Source: Pycnopodia helianthoides (Eukaryota > Echinodermata > Asteroidea > Forcipulatida > Asteriidae). Taken from it: a DNA stretch of 64,000 nucleotides. Below are positions 12,501-21,243 of the stretch, one piece after another (the stretch's first letter is position 1; each line of letters starts with the position of its first letter). The notes beneath the pieces are model-generated. The model was not told the DNA's origin and did no database searches. It was given only the letters and a program-made list of their open reading frames with translations. Where the stretch lies: assembly GCA_032158295.1 (NCBI GenBank), contig CM063262.1:2637394-2701393 (forward strand), in the 5' to 3' direction. The translations under genes were made by a program, and so were the position numbers.

Positions 12501-13147
12501 TTTTAATTTTACTGTATGTATTTTTTTATTCTCTATTGCTGTTTATTTTTTATTGTTATGTATATTTAGTTGTTTTATATGGTATGTTATTTATACATTA
12601 AAGTGCTTACCAAGGAAAACCAAACTTAAACCCTTCCCTTTCAAATTTTGTGTAATTTTTACTAAAGTCATCTTCCATTGATTGAATTGGACAAATTGTA
12701 AAAGTTCTGGTGTTTCATAATTCCACAGGGATCCTGCCCCTCGAGCCCCGAAGCCGATACTGTCCGGTCAGGTAGACTTCCTGACCGCCCAGATCAGAGC
12801 CCGTGAGGGCCAACTGGATAATCTCAACGCTCAGCTCGGCCAGGCTCTGGCCGAGCAGCAGACCATCCAAGAGGGCCTGGACCCAACCGGAGGGGGACAG
12901 CGTCGACGGTGAGGGCGTCGAGGTCTGAAGGGTCAGCTCAGCTCCCTGGGACTGAAGACGGAGAACCTGATGAAGAAGATCGCCCAGGTCGAGGAGGAAG
13001 TCACGAAGAAACGAAAAGATCGTCAGAACATCCAGCAGAATAAGCAAAAATAAAATAAAAACAGTCTCCAAGATCGACGATGAAAGGAATAACTTAAACA
13101 GAACAAGAGACCGTGAGAAATCAACTAGTTCCGAACAAAGTTTATAG
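275..13147 (+). CDS. large coiled-coil protein, 17 exons visible, 5' incomplete, several single-base frameshifts
   Basis: I do not recognise this gene by name. Exons joined: 275-530, 786-898, 1739-1960, 2739-2834, 3202-3444, 3972-4151, 4640-4758, 5732-5926, 6091-6255, 7046-7209, 7786-7948, 8419-8635, 8846-9066, 9678-10066, 11023-11236, 11684-11840, 12729-13147. Every junction has AG/GT splice sites and phases agree once the frameshifts are allowed for. About 1,175 residues are visible. Residues 1-710 are a Glu/Lys/Arg/Gln-rich coiled coil with recurring Leu-x-x-Arg-(Ile/Leu)-x-x-(Lys/Arg)-Arg segments. Residues 720-985 form a Gly/Pro- and hydrophobic-containing globular block. After residue 1055 there is a second coiled coil. 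No signal peptide or membrane segment is seen. Role unknown; a cytoskeletal or scaffold role would be a guess from the coiled coil alone. Single-base indels are needed in exons 7, 13, 15, 16 and 17, so it may be a pseudogene or an assembly artefact. The first visible exon starts at a splice acceptor, so the true start is upstream. Confidence 0.8.
786..898 (+). CDS. coiled-coil gene exon 2
   Basis: Acceptor TTTGTAG is followed by in-phase coding (VESQMAADHERSIQAAMEI) to a GTAAAC donor at 899. The phase 1 to 0 transition fits exons 1 and 3. Confidence 0.75.
1020..1130 (+). repeat. second tRNA-derived SINE family, copy 1
   Basis: AACAAAGATAT, GGGAGACCGCCAAA, then GGGCTAGATAGCTCAGTTAG and GGTTCAATTCTCC; the tRNA-like ends GGGCTAG / CTAGTCC can pair. 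Intron 2 of the coiled-coil gene. A partial head recurs at 1339-1385. Confidence 0.7.
1739..1960 (+). CDS. coiled-coil gene exon 3
   Basis: 74 codons in phase 0 between CTCTACCAG and GTCGGT. Highly charged helix with a LLAKLAARKRLKEAV segment that recurs in variant form in exons 6 and 12. Confidence 0.85.
2739..2834 (+). CDS. coiled-coil gene exon 4
   Basis: 32 codons in phase 0, acceptor GTCAACAG, donor GTAAGA. Encodes a short segment ending in SLEQREKLL that leads into the next coiled-coil exon. Confidence 0.75.
3202..3444 (+). CDS. coiled-coil gene exon 5
   Basis: 81 codons in phase 0, acceptor CCTCAG, donor GTAAGA. Strong heptad-like coiled coil rich in Glu, Gln, Lys and Arg. Confidence 0.85.
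3500..3690 (+). mobile_element. diverged relative of the GGGCCCAATTT element
   Basis: GGTTACCAGCCAAAATACC and the inverted TTTTGGCTGGTATCCTGCTT, ending CTATGAATTTGGGCCCTGG. In intron 5 of the coiled-coil gene. Confidence 0.5.
3972..4151 (+). CDS. coiled-coil gene exon 6
   Basis: 60 codons in phase 0, acceptor AACCCAG, donor GTGGGT. Contains the repeated basic motif ATLAERIAEKRRQNQERV. Confidence 0.85.
4251..4355 (+). repeat. SINE with tRNA-Leu-like head (copy b)
   Basis: GTGGCCGAGCGGTCTGG, then an extra-arm region and GGTTCGAATCCCGGTC, as in tRNA-Leu, followed by CATGACACTTGTGCCCTTGA. Within intron 6 of the coiled-coil gene, about 100 bases past the donor. Confidence 0.75.
4386..4500 (+). 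repeat. second tRNA-derived SINE family, copy 2
   Basis: Best-preserved copy: GGGCTAGATAGCTCAGTTGG, TAGAGCGCCAGCACGTTAA and GGTTCAAATCCCGC. D-arm A box and T-arm B box are intact, and the anticodon-loop region reads CGTTAA. Preceded by the shared leader AAAGATATTGACGAAATAGG. Confidence 0.75.
4640..4758 (+). CDS. coiled-coil gene exon 7, one base short
   Basis: Acceptor TTTCAG, donor GTGAGA. The frame from the acceptor is good to about 4720, then meets TGA at 4739-4741. One extra base after 4720 would restore ...IIYEVLRQRHMKEQVQQ up to the donor and make the exon 120 nt (40 codons), as its phase-0 neighbours require. A tRNA-Leu-like SINE begins only about 28 bases past the donor. Confidence 0.7.
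4786..5080 (+). repeat. SINE with tRNA-Leu-like head, near full length (copy c)
   Basis: Head GTGGCCGAGCAGATAAGAGC, ACTCAAGCTCTGGTG, GGTTCGAGTCCCGGTC; body with GTCCTTAAGCAAGACACTTA and CCTTCGGATGGGAC; ends GAGCGCTATATAAGAAGCC plus (ATT)n. This gives the family layout: tRNA-Leu-like promoter, conserved body, short tandem tail. Confidence 0.8.
5150..5265 (+). repeat. body fragment of the third SINE type
   Basis: TTTTCCTCCCACATCTAAAA, CCAATGGGGTTCTTGGC and CTGAAAACCCTTGACTTC match the body at 47640-47765. In intron 7 of the coiled-coil gene. Confidence 0.6.
5732..5926 (+). CDS. coiled-coil gene exon 8
   Basis: 65 codons in phase 0, acceptor GTTCTAG, donor GTATGT. Charged helix followed by a short Ser/Gly/Ala break (LIASSGSLSAANLAEKK), then helix again. 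Confidence 0.85.
6091..6255 (+). CDS. coiled-coil gene exon 9
   Basis: 55 codons in phase 0, acceptor TTTCAG, donor GTGGGT. Coiled-coil sequence with one Cys-Leu-Pro-Gly interruption. Confidence 0.85.
7046..7209 (+). CDS. coiled-coil gene exon 10
   Basis: Acceptor GACCAG, donor GTAAGG at 7210. The exon ends in phase 2, so the TAA seen just beyond the donor is not a stop. The split codon joins exon 11 as Asp. Confidence 0.8.
7345..7682 (-). repeat. SINE with tRNA-Leu-like head (copy d)
   Basis: Reverse orientation: the tail with ATACAGCGCATATCC comes first, the tRNA-like head (GCTCGGCCAAGACACGCC) last. Diverged; in intron 10 of the coiled-coil gene. Confidence 0.6.
7786..7948 (+). CDS. coiled-coil gene exon 11
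   Basis: Acceptor AATTCAG, donor GTGAGT. One base completes the codon from exon 10, then 54 codons of very charged helix rich in Glu, Gln and Arg. Confidence 0.8.
8419..8635 (+). CDS. coiled-coil gene exon 12
   Basis: Acceptor CTCGTAG, donor GTGAGG, ends in phase 1. Last exon of the long coiled coil; contains TRARLEARRKKKEDLEKERI, a variant of the motif in exons 3 and 6. Confidence 0.85.
8846..9066 (+). CDS. coiled-coil gene exon 13, start of globular block, one base short
   Basis: Acceptor GCGGCAG, donor GTGAGG. The first frame (ASDLNQTINSTTAPDAPGDW) runs to about 8940. From there a second frame (PPGMDESIFNALLASPLYKD) is clearly the coding one and joins the donor in the right phase. One missing base near 8939-8942 explains the switch; 222 nt would be in phase and 221 are present. 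Confidence 0.7.
9100..9245 (+). mobile_element. short TIR element, 'GGCGGCT' family, copy 1
   Basis: TTGGCGGCTAAAGCTACGGC and the inverted GCCATAGCCACAGCCGCCAA bound about 145 bp right after the donor of exon 13 of the coiled-coil gene. The short ORFs here come from this element. Confidence 0.65.
9678..10066 (+). CDS. coiled-coil gene exon 14, core of globular block
   Basis: Acceptor TCCACAG, donor GTAAGG. 389 nt fit the flanking phases with no stop. Unlike the rest of the protein this exon is hydrophobic and mixed: HDIVPLDINS, QFVVYRFGVFIVRLL, FFYQRAMNILFIRRERLES and GEFVMLIMHCLAHIKTG. It looks like a folded helical domain; I cannot assign it to a known family. Synonymous sites are very C/G-rich. 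Confidence 0.85.
10112..10290 (+). mobile_element. imperfect inverted-repeat element
   Basis: GATTGCAATCCCCGTCATTG and the inverted CAATGACGTCTATTGCAATC lie about 110 bases apart, each beside an AAGATGG motif. Directly after exon 14 of the coiled-coil gene. Confidence 0.45.
11023..11236 (+). CDS. coiled-coil gene exon 15, one extra base
   Basis: Acceptor GATCCACAG, donor GTTAGA. The incoming frame gives AMKVHL, then fails at TAG 11098-11100. Removing one C at 11041/11042 gives QDMFFARSR and an open frame to the donor, and turns 214 nt into 213 (71 codons) as the flanks require. Ends with a VKVKVPVEQDFNEE segment. Confidence 0.7.
11326..11507 (+). mobile_element. short TIR element with GGGCCCAATTT ends
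   Basis: GGGGCCCAATTTTATAAAG at the left and TTTCATGAAATTGGGCCC at the right are inverted copies; interior has GGTTACCAGCCAACAAG. Related interiors (CTGGTAACC/GGTTACCAGCC) at 3500-3690 and 55905-56030. Confidence 0.65.
11684..11840 (+). CDS. coiled-coil gene exon 16, one base short
   Basis: Acceptor TTTCAG, donor GTAAGT. The frame meets TGA at 11798-11800. One added T there gives VPLALRELRGMTTAEEKPT and joins exon 17 in phase. The adjacent intron holds an imperfect tandem repeat. Confidence 0.65.
11880..12250 (+). repeat. imperfect tandem repeat AGCAAGATGCTTAGCTG in an intron
   Basis: Some 15-20 diverged units built on GCAAGATGCTTAGCTGTTT, in the intron after exon 16 of the coiled-coil gene. 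Confidence 0.85.
12729..13147 (+). CDS. coiled-coil gene terminal exon, with in-frame stops
   Basis: Acceptor TTCCACAG. A proline-rich link (DPAPRAPKPILSG) precedes a coiled coil. TGA at 12910-12912 and TAA at 13051-13053 interrupt the frame. A neighbouring frame reads acidic coding (EGDSVDGEGVE) across the first stop and returns, so two compensating indels are likely. After the A-rich run around 13043-13060 a third frame reads TVSKIDDERNNLNRTRDREK and ends at TAG 13145-13147, taken as the true stop. Confidence 0.6.
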
Positions 13148-13149
13148 AA

Positions 13150-16100
13150 AGATAATTGTATTTGTAAAATGTTTGTACACAGATGTGGCCAAGAGGCAAA
13201 ATCCAGAAAATATGAACATAAATAAGACGTCACTTACAATTTAAATAGTTTTTTTACCGTAGCGTTTTAAAACAAATCAGCTTTTCCTATTTTCAAGAAA
13301 AATTTATTGTTCAGAAAGTTCAGATGTAAAATGTAGAGCTACTTAGTCCATCCTCATCGGCACATATGACTGAGGCAGTCGAACTTTGGTTTAAACAAAA
13401 AATGAGATTGGCAATTTCTTGTTTGTGTATATTTTTGTTTTGAATTTCATGTAGTATTTTTGTACACAGAAGTTGTTTATGGAGAATGTAGTATTTATGT
13501 AGATTTAATGAATGGTACGATATTGTTTCTTGTTTCGTGAGTGCTGGAAATGGGCGAGGTTTGGAATTCTCAAGATCTGTGTTGAACGCAGATATTCCAA
13601 GCAAGAGTAGGCTCCCAAAGCCGAAAAGGTCACGGAATTTCCGCCCAGTGTAGGAAGTTTCTTTTAATTTAAATGAGTACACTGTCAATCAGTTTATATG
13701 TATATTTCTGTCATTGCTTAAGTTAGGTTTTTTTTCGTTTTTGTTTTTTTAATTCTCACTTTGTGACTACATTTTAAAAAAGATTGTTTTATTAGAGCAC
13801 TTTTGCACCTGTGAGATGTTTGACTATTAATTTGTTAGTTTCTCAGGACGTTTTGATGATTTATTTTTTAAATTGCTCGATTTCGAGCTATTTTGCAATA
13901 TCCACCCCTCGGACAGTCCGACACAGCTTTGTGCACGCGCCAAACAACTCCCTCGCCTGATGAACATCGACGTCAGGTTCGTGAATAACGCCACATGTGA
14001 ATAACAGCCAATGAAAGGTCCCCTGGCCTTGAGAGCGCCTGGCAGGATCCTGCCAGATGTACCTTTGACCTCGCGCATAAGCATAACGCGTGGTGGACAC
14101 ATTCCAGCCGAACGCGTCACTTTGCCTTGTCTATTCTGATCCAATAAAACCACTGGGTTTGTAAGACCGGCGCCCGGGATAAAGACAGGTGACCAGTCTA
14201 GACAACTCCCAGCCAATGAAAGGTCTCCCTTTGACCTCGGCGAGGGCGCTGTTTGAGATTATGACTTCATGATCAAGGGGGACTATTTTGATCTAAATGT
14301 TTCGATAAAGTTCACGATTGGTTTAGGTTGCAAACTGCTATTTATGCCCGGACAAAACATTAAAAGCGACTAGAATTTTTTTCCGTCCAATGTATTTTAA
14401 ATTTTAACTTGAAGCAATTTCGACCAGTATTCAAAAATTTGTTTTAATACTACAATTCCATCCAATAATTTTTCCGTCCTCAATTACATTTTTATTCAAT
14501 CAAGCAAAGTGATCTGATAAATCGAATGCATTTTTACTCCGTCCATTTGAAATGTTGTTTTTTTAATGATATTTTAATTACTCCACGATAGCACCTGAGT
14601 GTACATAAATAGAAGAATATTTGATAATAACTAATAGTATTTTGTAGTATTTTACGATATTTTGATATTTCTATAGATAACTTTATCATGAACACAATGA
14701 AACGAAACACCAATTTCTTAACAGAAATTTTGGCAATTTTTAAGTCCTATGCAATGTGAGAGCACTTTATCAATACTTACTAATTTACCTTCGAACAAGA
14801 TGGTGAAAATATAAACTGAACATCCTTCTACAATCTTGGTGTATTTTTCACGAATTTTATGACTGTATTATAATGATAGTTGTTATGTAAATTTCTGCTC
14901 CGATTATTAAAGTAAATTGTCTTTCAGAATAAAGTTAATCGTGATGTCTAAGTGTAGATAAATTGTTCAACGGACGCATTTTTTGTAACTTATTTTTCAA
15001 AAATACAATTCATCTTATGTAGTTATAGTTTTTATGAGCACTAAAGTGTAATAGTTTTGAAATACTCAGAAAATAAAACTTCCCATATAAAAATAATATT
15101 TGTGTGCACGTGTCTGACACATTGTTTTTCTTTTCTTGCGTTGTTCATTTTCTGTCTTCAGTAACTCACTTCAAGTGAATCCTGCGGCGTGTTTCTGCGA
15201 CCCGACGCGATTTTTCTTCTTCTTCTGCAGCACCGTCGGCTAGAGTAAACAGTTAAGGTAAGCAGTTCTTCCCTATCCTTAACTGTTGACTCCATAGCCG
15301 CGTGTGCTGCAGAACATAAATTTGCACCCGGACGAAGACAAATTTCTGATGTGAAGGTTCACATCAGTAACGGTCGTAACCAGACAAACTGTTCGTGACG
15401 TAGGTATATCTATTGAATAGGTATGTTCTCAAAATACTGGGTCTTTAGTTTTATTTTGCGTAATGGATCTTGATCTTTAAATCGTTTCAGTCACAAAGAT
15501 AATTTTTTTTTTACATAATCCTCTGGAGATGCACCTTGTGTCTCGTTTTAACCTTATTTCCAATTTCATTCTGCGATTTTTTTAGGGCATTTTGGTGCCT
15601 TTTTGTACTTTATGTTTATACAAATTCTTTATTCATGAGCCAAAGTGTGATGTCATGTCAGGCAGAAATATCAATCTGTCAACGAAAAGTGGACAGAATT
15701 TAGGATATTTCGCTGTCATTAACGTTGTTTATTCTTGAGTGATTTGTTAGCGTGTCGGTTCATGGCATTAAGCCAAAGCGCAAACTTGTGTACGCATAAA
15801 AAGAACTTGTTTTAACACACTTATCGCTCAGAGAAAGGGTTCATCCTGGTGTTTTCTGGTAAGGTTGGCTGCAGATTGCGCCTTAGCACAGCGCCACGGC
15901 ACCTTGTAAACCTTTCCATGGTGCTCTAATGTAAATTAATGGGTCTTATATTTCGAATATTAATATGTTTTATGCACGGTTTACCTTGTAGAAAAAACAT
16001 AATGAGCGCTTTGAGACACCCTCGGTTGTGATGTTATAAAGCTATGTAAGAACTGCGCCATTGTTTTACTGACAGTGACAGACTTGGTAGAGTAAGGAAA

Positions 16101-16240
16101 TGGTGAGGAGACACTTCTGACAGTACACATAGCCCCTATTTGACTACAGCTGCAGATATTGCCGGCAAAAACAATGCAGATAATAACATGGAAAACATAT
16201 TGCACTAGAGTACCGGTATCGTATCCTGCGTCGCAAAATA
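13150..16240. other. non-coding stretch downstream of the coiled-coil gene
   Basis: AT-rich 3' flank. Short repeat CAGCCAATGAAAGGTC at about 14006 and 14211; perfect palindrome CTGGCAGGATCCTGCCAG at about 14039; hairpins AACAGTTAAGG/CCTTAACTGTT and CTGATGTGAA/TTCACATCAG near 15250-15385. No coding exon seen. Confidence 0.6.
14143..14148 (+). terminator. possible poly(A) signal of the coiled-coil gene
   Basis: AATAAA, the first clear canonical signal after the inferred stop, about 1 kb downstream. The distance makes this uncertain; others occur near 14926 and 15073. Confidence 0.25.
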
Positions 16241-16242
16241 CA

Positions 16243-16397
16243 GGCCCTTTTCGAAACCACGGCTTGGGCTCTCGTGCTTAGGCTTTGGCTCCGTCAGTTA
16301 GTTAGAAAACGTGCGGTTTCCTTACGGGGGGCTTCAATTAGGCTGACAGAGCCCACACCGGAGCTCAAGCCAAGGCCGTGGTTTGGAAAAGGGCCCA
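16243..16397 (+). mobile_element. short TIR element, 'CCACGGCTT' family, copy 1
   Basis: GGCCCTTTTCGAAACCACGG at the left and its near complement GGCCGTGGTTTGGAAAAGGG at the right, about 155 bp, no ORF. Same ends at 47082-47228 and 51484-51645. Confidence 0.75.
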
Positions 16398-16718
16398 GTG
16401 ATGAGGCAAATTCATACCAAATAATTGCTGACACTGACATTCGATGTGGTAGCCGATGTCATCAAACAAAATGTCACGAAAAAGCACCAACATAGTTTAA
16501 AAAGTTCCTTCAAAATGATTAGTCGTTTGAAAATAAATTCAGCAGAAAGGCTACTTATACAGCTAGCTTATAAAATCCGCACGACATACCCGCAACCGTG
16601 ACTCGGTCGGTCATAGTGGGGGTTTTTCCCCCTCAAAAGGGCGGGTCCACACCCCAGACTCCAACTTGACGCAAAGCTCTCATTGGTTTTAGTAACCTCG
16701 AGATATTCATTTTTTGTC

Positions 16719-17092
16719 TTAAATGCACTAGACACTATTGGTAATTACTCAAAATAATTGTTAGCATAAAAACTTACTTGGTAACGAGCAATGGAGAGCT
16801 GTTGATAGTATAAAACATTGTGAGAAACGGCTCCCTTTGAAGTAACGTTTTTGAGAAAGAAGTAATTTCTCAGTAAAATATTTGAATTGACTTTGAGACC
16901 TCACGAAATCAAACACTCTGAAAGCACACAACTTCGTGTGACAAGGGTGTTTTTTCTTCCATTATTGTCTCGCAACTTCGACGACCAATTGAGTTCAAAT
17001 TTTCACAGGTTTGTTATTTTGTGCATATGTTGAGATACACCAAGTGAGAAGACTGGTCTTTGACAATTACCAAAGGTGTCCAGTGTCTTTAA
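16719..17092 (+). mobile_element. TTAA MITE family 2, copy 1
   Basis: TTAA at both ends; TIRs ATGCACTAGACACTATTGGT and ACCAAAGGTGTCCAGTGTCT. Interior has ACTTGGTAACGAGCAATGG and ACAACTTCGTGTGACAAGGG. This copy keeps only half of the central palindrome (GAGACCTCAC). Confidence 0.85.
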
Positions 17093-17159
17093 TTACACAC
17101 GTCTCATTTAAAAAACAAGACCCTCCCAACTTAGAAGAGTGACACACTCTATATGAAAT

Positions 17160-17320
17160 CCCATTGACCCGGTTCCCGGGGGGGGGCAGCCCTATTTCCG
17201 GGTCAGTTTGACCCAGATCCCAGTTGGAAAATGACCCAGAAATGGATCCAACTGACGCAGAATCCAATCTAAAATAAATATTTAACCGGTTTCCGGGTCA
17301 GCTTGACCATGAAAGGGTAA
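17160..17320 (+). repeat. GGGTCA/TGACCC-rich repeat patch
   Basis: Repeated half-sites such as GGGTCAGTTTGACCCAGATC and AAATGACCCAGAAATGG. Same family as the arrays at 60118 and 62010. Confidence 0.7.
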
Positions 17321-17329
17321 GACCCCCCT

Positions 17330-20300
17330 GGAGCCTTGGATTCGGATCAATTTTTTTTTTAAGTGGTAGTTTGAGTGATTTTTCACCCCCTCCCCAAAGC
17401 GAGACTCCACCGAATCAGGTGAGCGGGAATTAGAAAAATAAAAAAATCTGTCCGAGCGGATGCATTATTCCACAGTGTAACGTTTGATCAGTAGGACTGG
17501 ATCCAACACCCCCATCCCCCTTGCAGCTAGCCCCACCCACCCCTCTTTCCACATACTGCCCGTCCTCCGTGTTTCATCGATTTCCACCGAGTTCTCACGG
17601 GTATCCGTGATGGGGGCCATGAGTTGCGAAGCTCCCATGAGATACGGGCAGGCAACACGGTGAAAATCAATGAGTAATATTAATATAGGTTTGGCTATGG
17701 TAGTATAAGAAGTGAGATGGGAGCCCCATCAGTGGCCAGGCTCTTCAGACCTGTGAGAACCAACCTACACAGACAGTTCCGTGTTATATTATTAATAAAA
17801 CACAAACGCTTTTCAATACTTGACGGGGTGGGTGTGTGTGTGTGTGTTTTCATTATGTACCATCATGCACAGCCCATCATATTGTCTGCTTGTCCATTGT
17901 ACGGGCCACGTGTGGTCACATGTTCTGGCCTGTCAACAATTCGCGCGGGAGAATGGGGAAGGCGGCGCGGACGATCGAAGCAGACTTATGAATAAGGACA
18001 CGCACACAAAAGCCAGGTTGTCCTTCCCCACTGTGCACCAAGCGATTGCGTGTATAGTGAGGGAGGAGAGGGGGGAAACCGCCTGCGGTTTGTTGTGTGA
18101 CCGCCACTTGACTGGCAGACGATTCCTTATTGTATAGTGGCGGGCTAATTTCCCGCGCAAAGTACGCCGAGAATATTGGCAGGAGACGATGATCCGCTTT
18201 ATACCGTCCGCACACCGCAACCCCAAGTGCCAATGCATTAATCCAGTTCGTGCGTACACTAATTACAAAAGGTATTTTCCCCGCAAAAGGTGGGGATAAT
18301 CTGTAATTAAACGAAATAATTTTCTACAAATTATCAATTTCAATTTTTAATAGCAGTAATTATGTTTTGAAAACCATGTTCGACCTGCCCGGGTGGTCGT
18401 TATTATTATTATTATTTTTTTTTGTTTTGAAGGAAACAAATTGAAAGTGAGTTCTCTTTAAACTTGCCTCGTGGTGATCTTGCAATCAAACCGAGGCTAG
18501 AAAAAGAAAGCTAGTCTGGTCACTTTGTGTCTAATGAGAATAAGAAACACAAACGTCACTGTGTTAACAGAACTAGACTCGACTAATAATATCAAAGATG
18601 GTAGCGCATATATCTCGGGGTCTTTTTCTTCAAAAGTATTTAATAAAACAATCCTTTATGAGGACAAAAAACCAAAAGAAGACTAGTCTATAAACCAATC
18701 TTGTTAGATTCCAATCGAAGCATTGACACCACATCGAGGCTGGAACACAAAGTAGACTGGTCCCTTACATACCGATAGGCTATTTTGATAAGTAATTAAG
18801 ATGGATGCAACACCATAAAAGCAACACCGTAGCGGTATTTATGCATAATGTATTTTTTCGCAAATATTATTATGGCCCCCTTTCCATACCACTAATCTTG
18901 TGCACAGATCGCTAATCTTAGTGGCGTGCGTGGCCGAGTGGTCTAGTTCACCTGACCGAAGCTCTGGTGTTGTCAGCAGATGGGTTCCGTTCCCGGCCAT
19001 GACACTAAATTGTGCCCTTGAGCAAGGCACTTAACCAAAATATGCCTTGTTAAAAGTTTGGAAGGTGGTGCATTCTGCTCTACCAGCCAGGGGCCCTTAG
19101 TGGATGTACCATCCTACATCGATACACCCAGCTACATCGTAGGAGGAGGGGGTATAGCCCTGTTTCAGCCCCAGGAGTAGGTGGCAACGTGCCCCTGTAA
19201 TAGTTTGATTTGGGTCGACAGCCCAAATCAGTTAAGTGTAGCCATCACCTTGAAGTGTCCGTCCGGCCTTGTGAGTTATTTATAAAAATAAAAAAAATTA
19301 AAATAAAAAATGGCTGTAAGAGAATTCTTCCCGCCATTGCGGCTTTTTAGGGTCACATTATTTTTGGGTCATTATTTTTAGTGGCACCAATGTTTGGTAC
19401 CCGGTTCACGTGTTCTGTAAACACCTGGATGCGAAAGGCGCGCCTTCCGTCTCCGAAACACCACGCGCGGACGCGCGCCCATCCAAAAAAAAAACAATCA
19501 CCGGCCTTCTTGGCAGGCGATCCGAGGCTCGTGGGCCGTGACGGGGGTCCGTGCCCCCTCGTATTGAATCGGACAACATCCTAACATGCGTGAACTGAGC
19601 TCCCCATCTTGCCGCCATTTCCCCTTCCACATCAAGTTTGGTTTGTCTACGATGTGGTGCCGGCCATTCTGGAGTTGACGTTGTAGGAGACTGGCAGGGG
19701 GTGTGCAGCCAACCGGTTGCGCTGGCGTTGCGCGTCGCACGATCCAGTAACCAAAGGCTAACCAAGCGAATTGATATTACCAATTAATGAATTAGTGAAT
19801 GGATCAGATTTATACATAGCTATCAATCAAAGACAGATTATATTTAATGGTAAGGTTGATAAAAGAATTTCATAATAATAACAATTTAAGCAACTATGAT
19901 TGTTTGTAAGTGGTTATTTTGGAGTGTATGGTATAGCTTATTTGCGGTGAGGTTTTGTCGGCTGCTTGCTTGGCTGTTATGGTATATTTGTTGTGTGTGC
20001 CGATCGATTACACGTGTTATAAGACTACGGGGAGGGGGAGAAGATTTTCCAGCCAATTCCACCAAGGGACGTGACGTCACAACAGACCTATGCATCACCG
20101 ACTGGTGTGACGCCACAGTGAGATCGAAGACACTTCGTTTTATCTTTTTATACAAATAAATTAATTTGCCATTAGGTTGATCAAATGAAAATCTAAAAAC
20201 GTGCTTAATCCACCCCAAAATCCCAATAAGTTTTGATTGTTCTGAAAAAAAACACGCGGGGTGGAAACAACTCATCGACGTTTCGATCCGTACGCTCCGA

Positions 20301-20470
20301 TGGTCTTCACGAGGGAAAAAAGAAGACACAAGAGTATGCTGATCGAAACGTCGAGATGTTGCACCACCGGTTCGTCTCAGACCCACCACAACTCATTTAG
20401 AGACTCTGGTGATGATTTGTTACACCGCAAAACCGAAATACTCATAGATTGTTCCCACACAAACAGGCCA
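17330..20470. other. non-coding stretch, partly GC-rich
   Basis: Apart from the SINE at 18918, I see only a (TG)n run at 17826-17850, GC/CpG-rich patches at 17880-18200 and 19390-19740, and a head-to-head pair of GAAGAC...GAAACGTC motifs at 20279-20355. Overlapping ORFs of about 100 codons look random. Confidence 0.5.
18918..19310 (+). repeat. tRNA-Leu-headed SINE with a different body
   Basis: Head GTGGCCGAGTGGTCTAG and GTTCCCGGCCATGACAC, then GCCCTTGAGCAAGGCACTTA and a body unlike copies c and e (GGTGGTGCATTCTGCTC, CAGCCCCAGGAGTAGGTG), ending in an A-rich tail near 19285-19310. Probably a second family sharing the head. Confidence 0.6.
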
Positions 20471-20472
20471 AT

Positions 20473-20865
20473 CAAAGGAAAGGTATATCGTTTGGTAATC
20501 ACTCTTAAAATTAATGGCAATCAAAACTTACTGGGTTAGATGTACAGCAGCTTACGATGGTATAAAGCATTCGGAGAATCATTTCACTTCGGAGTAATGT
20601 GGTTATGGGCAAATATATAGTTTTTATCAGAACAAATTTGAATCTGAGAAGCGTTTCTGTCAGAAACGTTCCTCAGATTGTGTATTCCAATTGCGGATTA
20701 TTCTTCCTGCGTGGACATAACCGCTCGGGAATTTCGGCAATTATCTCAGAAACGCTACCACCTTTTGAAAATATTTTTCACTGGTTAGTTTTATTGTATA
20801 TATCTACATTGATATAGGATTAAATGTTGAACGGTTCCAAAAACCAAAGGTATACGTTCCCTTAA
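20473..20865 (+). mobile_element. TTAA MITE family 3, copy 1, abutting family 1 copy 1
   Basis: Ends AAAGGAAAGGTATATCGTTT and AACCAAAGGTATACGTTCCC are imperfect inverted repeats. Centre AATCTGAGAAGCGTTTCTG / CAGAAACGTTCCTCAGATT forms a hairpin. The right TTAA at 20862-20865 is also the left TTAA of the next MITE. Confidence 0.75.
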
Positions 20866-21243
20866 AGGAACATTACAGAATTGGTAATTGTAAAATATAC
20901 TTTTGATCACAGATTTACATAAAACTTACACGGTCTAAAGATGATGATATTAGAAAACATCCCTTGAAATATTTTTGTCTGAAATGCCATATTTGATGAG
21001 AAATGAATAAACCAAATTTCCGATTGGAGTTTATCGCCCAGTGAGCGTTTTATTCATTTGTTGAACCTATATGATTTCATGCAAATGTGTAATCGGTTTT
21101 CACTATTTTCTCGTGACCCAGATTGCCGATCGATCTCAAACTTCTACAGGTTTGTCAGTTTTGTATATGGTGGATTACATAAAGTGCTTACACTGCCAGC
21201 AACTGTTTTGTTAGCAAAAACCAATTTTGTAATGTTCCTTTAA
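20862..21243 (+). mobile_element. TTAA MITE family 1, copy 1
   Basis: TTAA at both ends, then TIRs AGGAACATTACAGAATTGGT and ACCAATTTTGTAATGTTCCT. About 380 bp, no ORF. Small palindrome-like centre near the AGTGAGCG motif. Confidence 0.85.

Noticed and set aside
12910..12912. In-frame TGA as a selenocysteine codon in the coiled-coil gene
   Set aside because: A neighbouring frame reads well across this point and returns, and other exons of the gene also carry single-base shifts, so indels explain it better.
19381..19783. GC/CpG-rich patch as a coding exon or CpG-island promoter
   Set aside because: ORFs on both strands look random and no start, donor or downstream exon could be linked to it.
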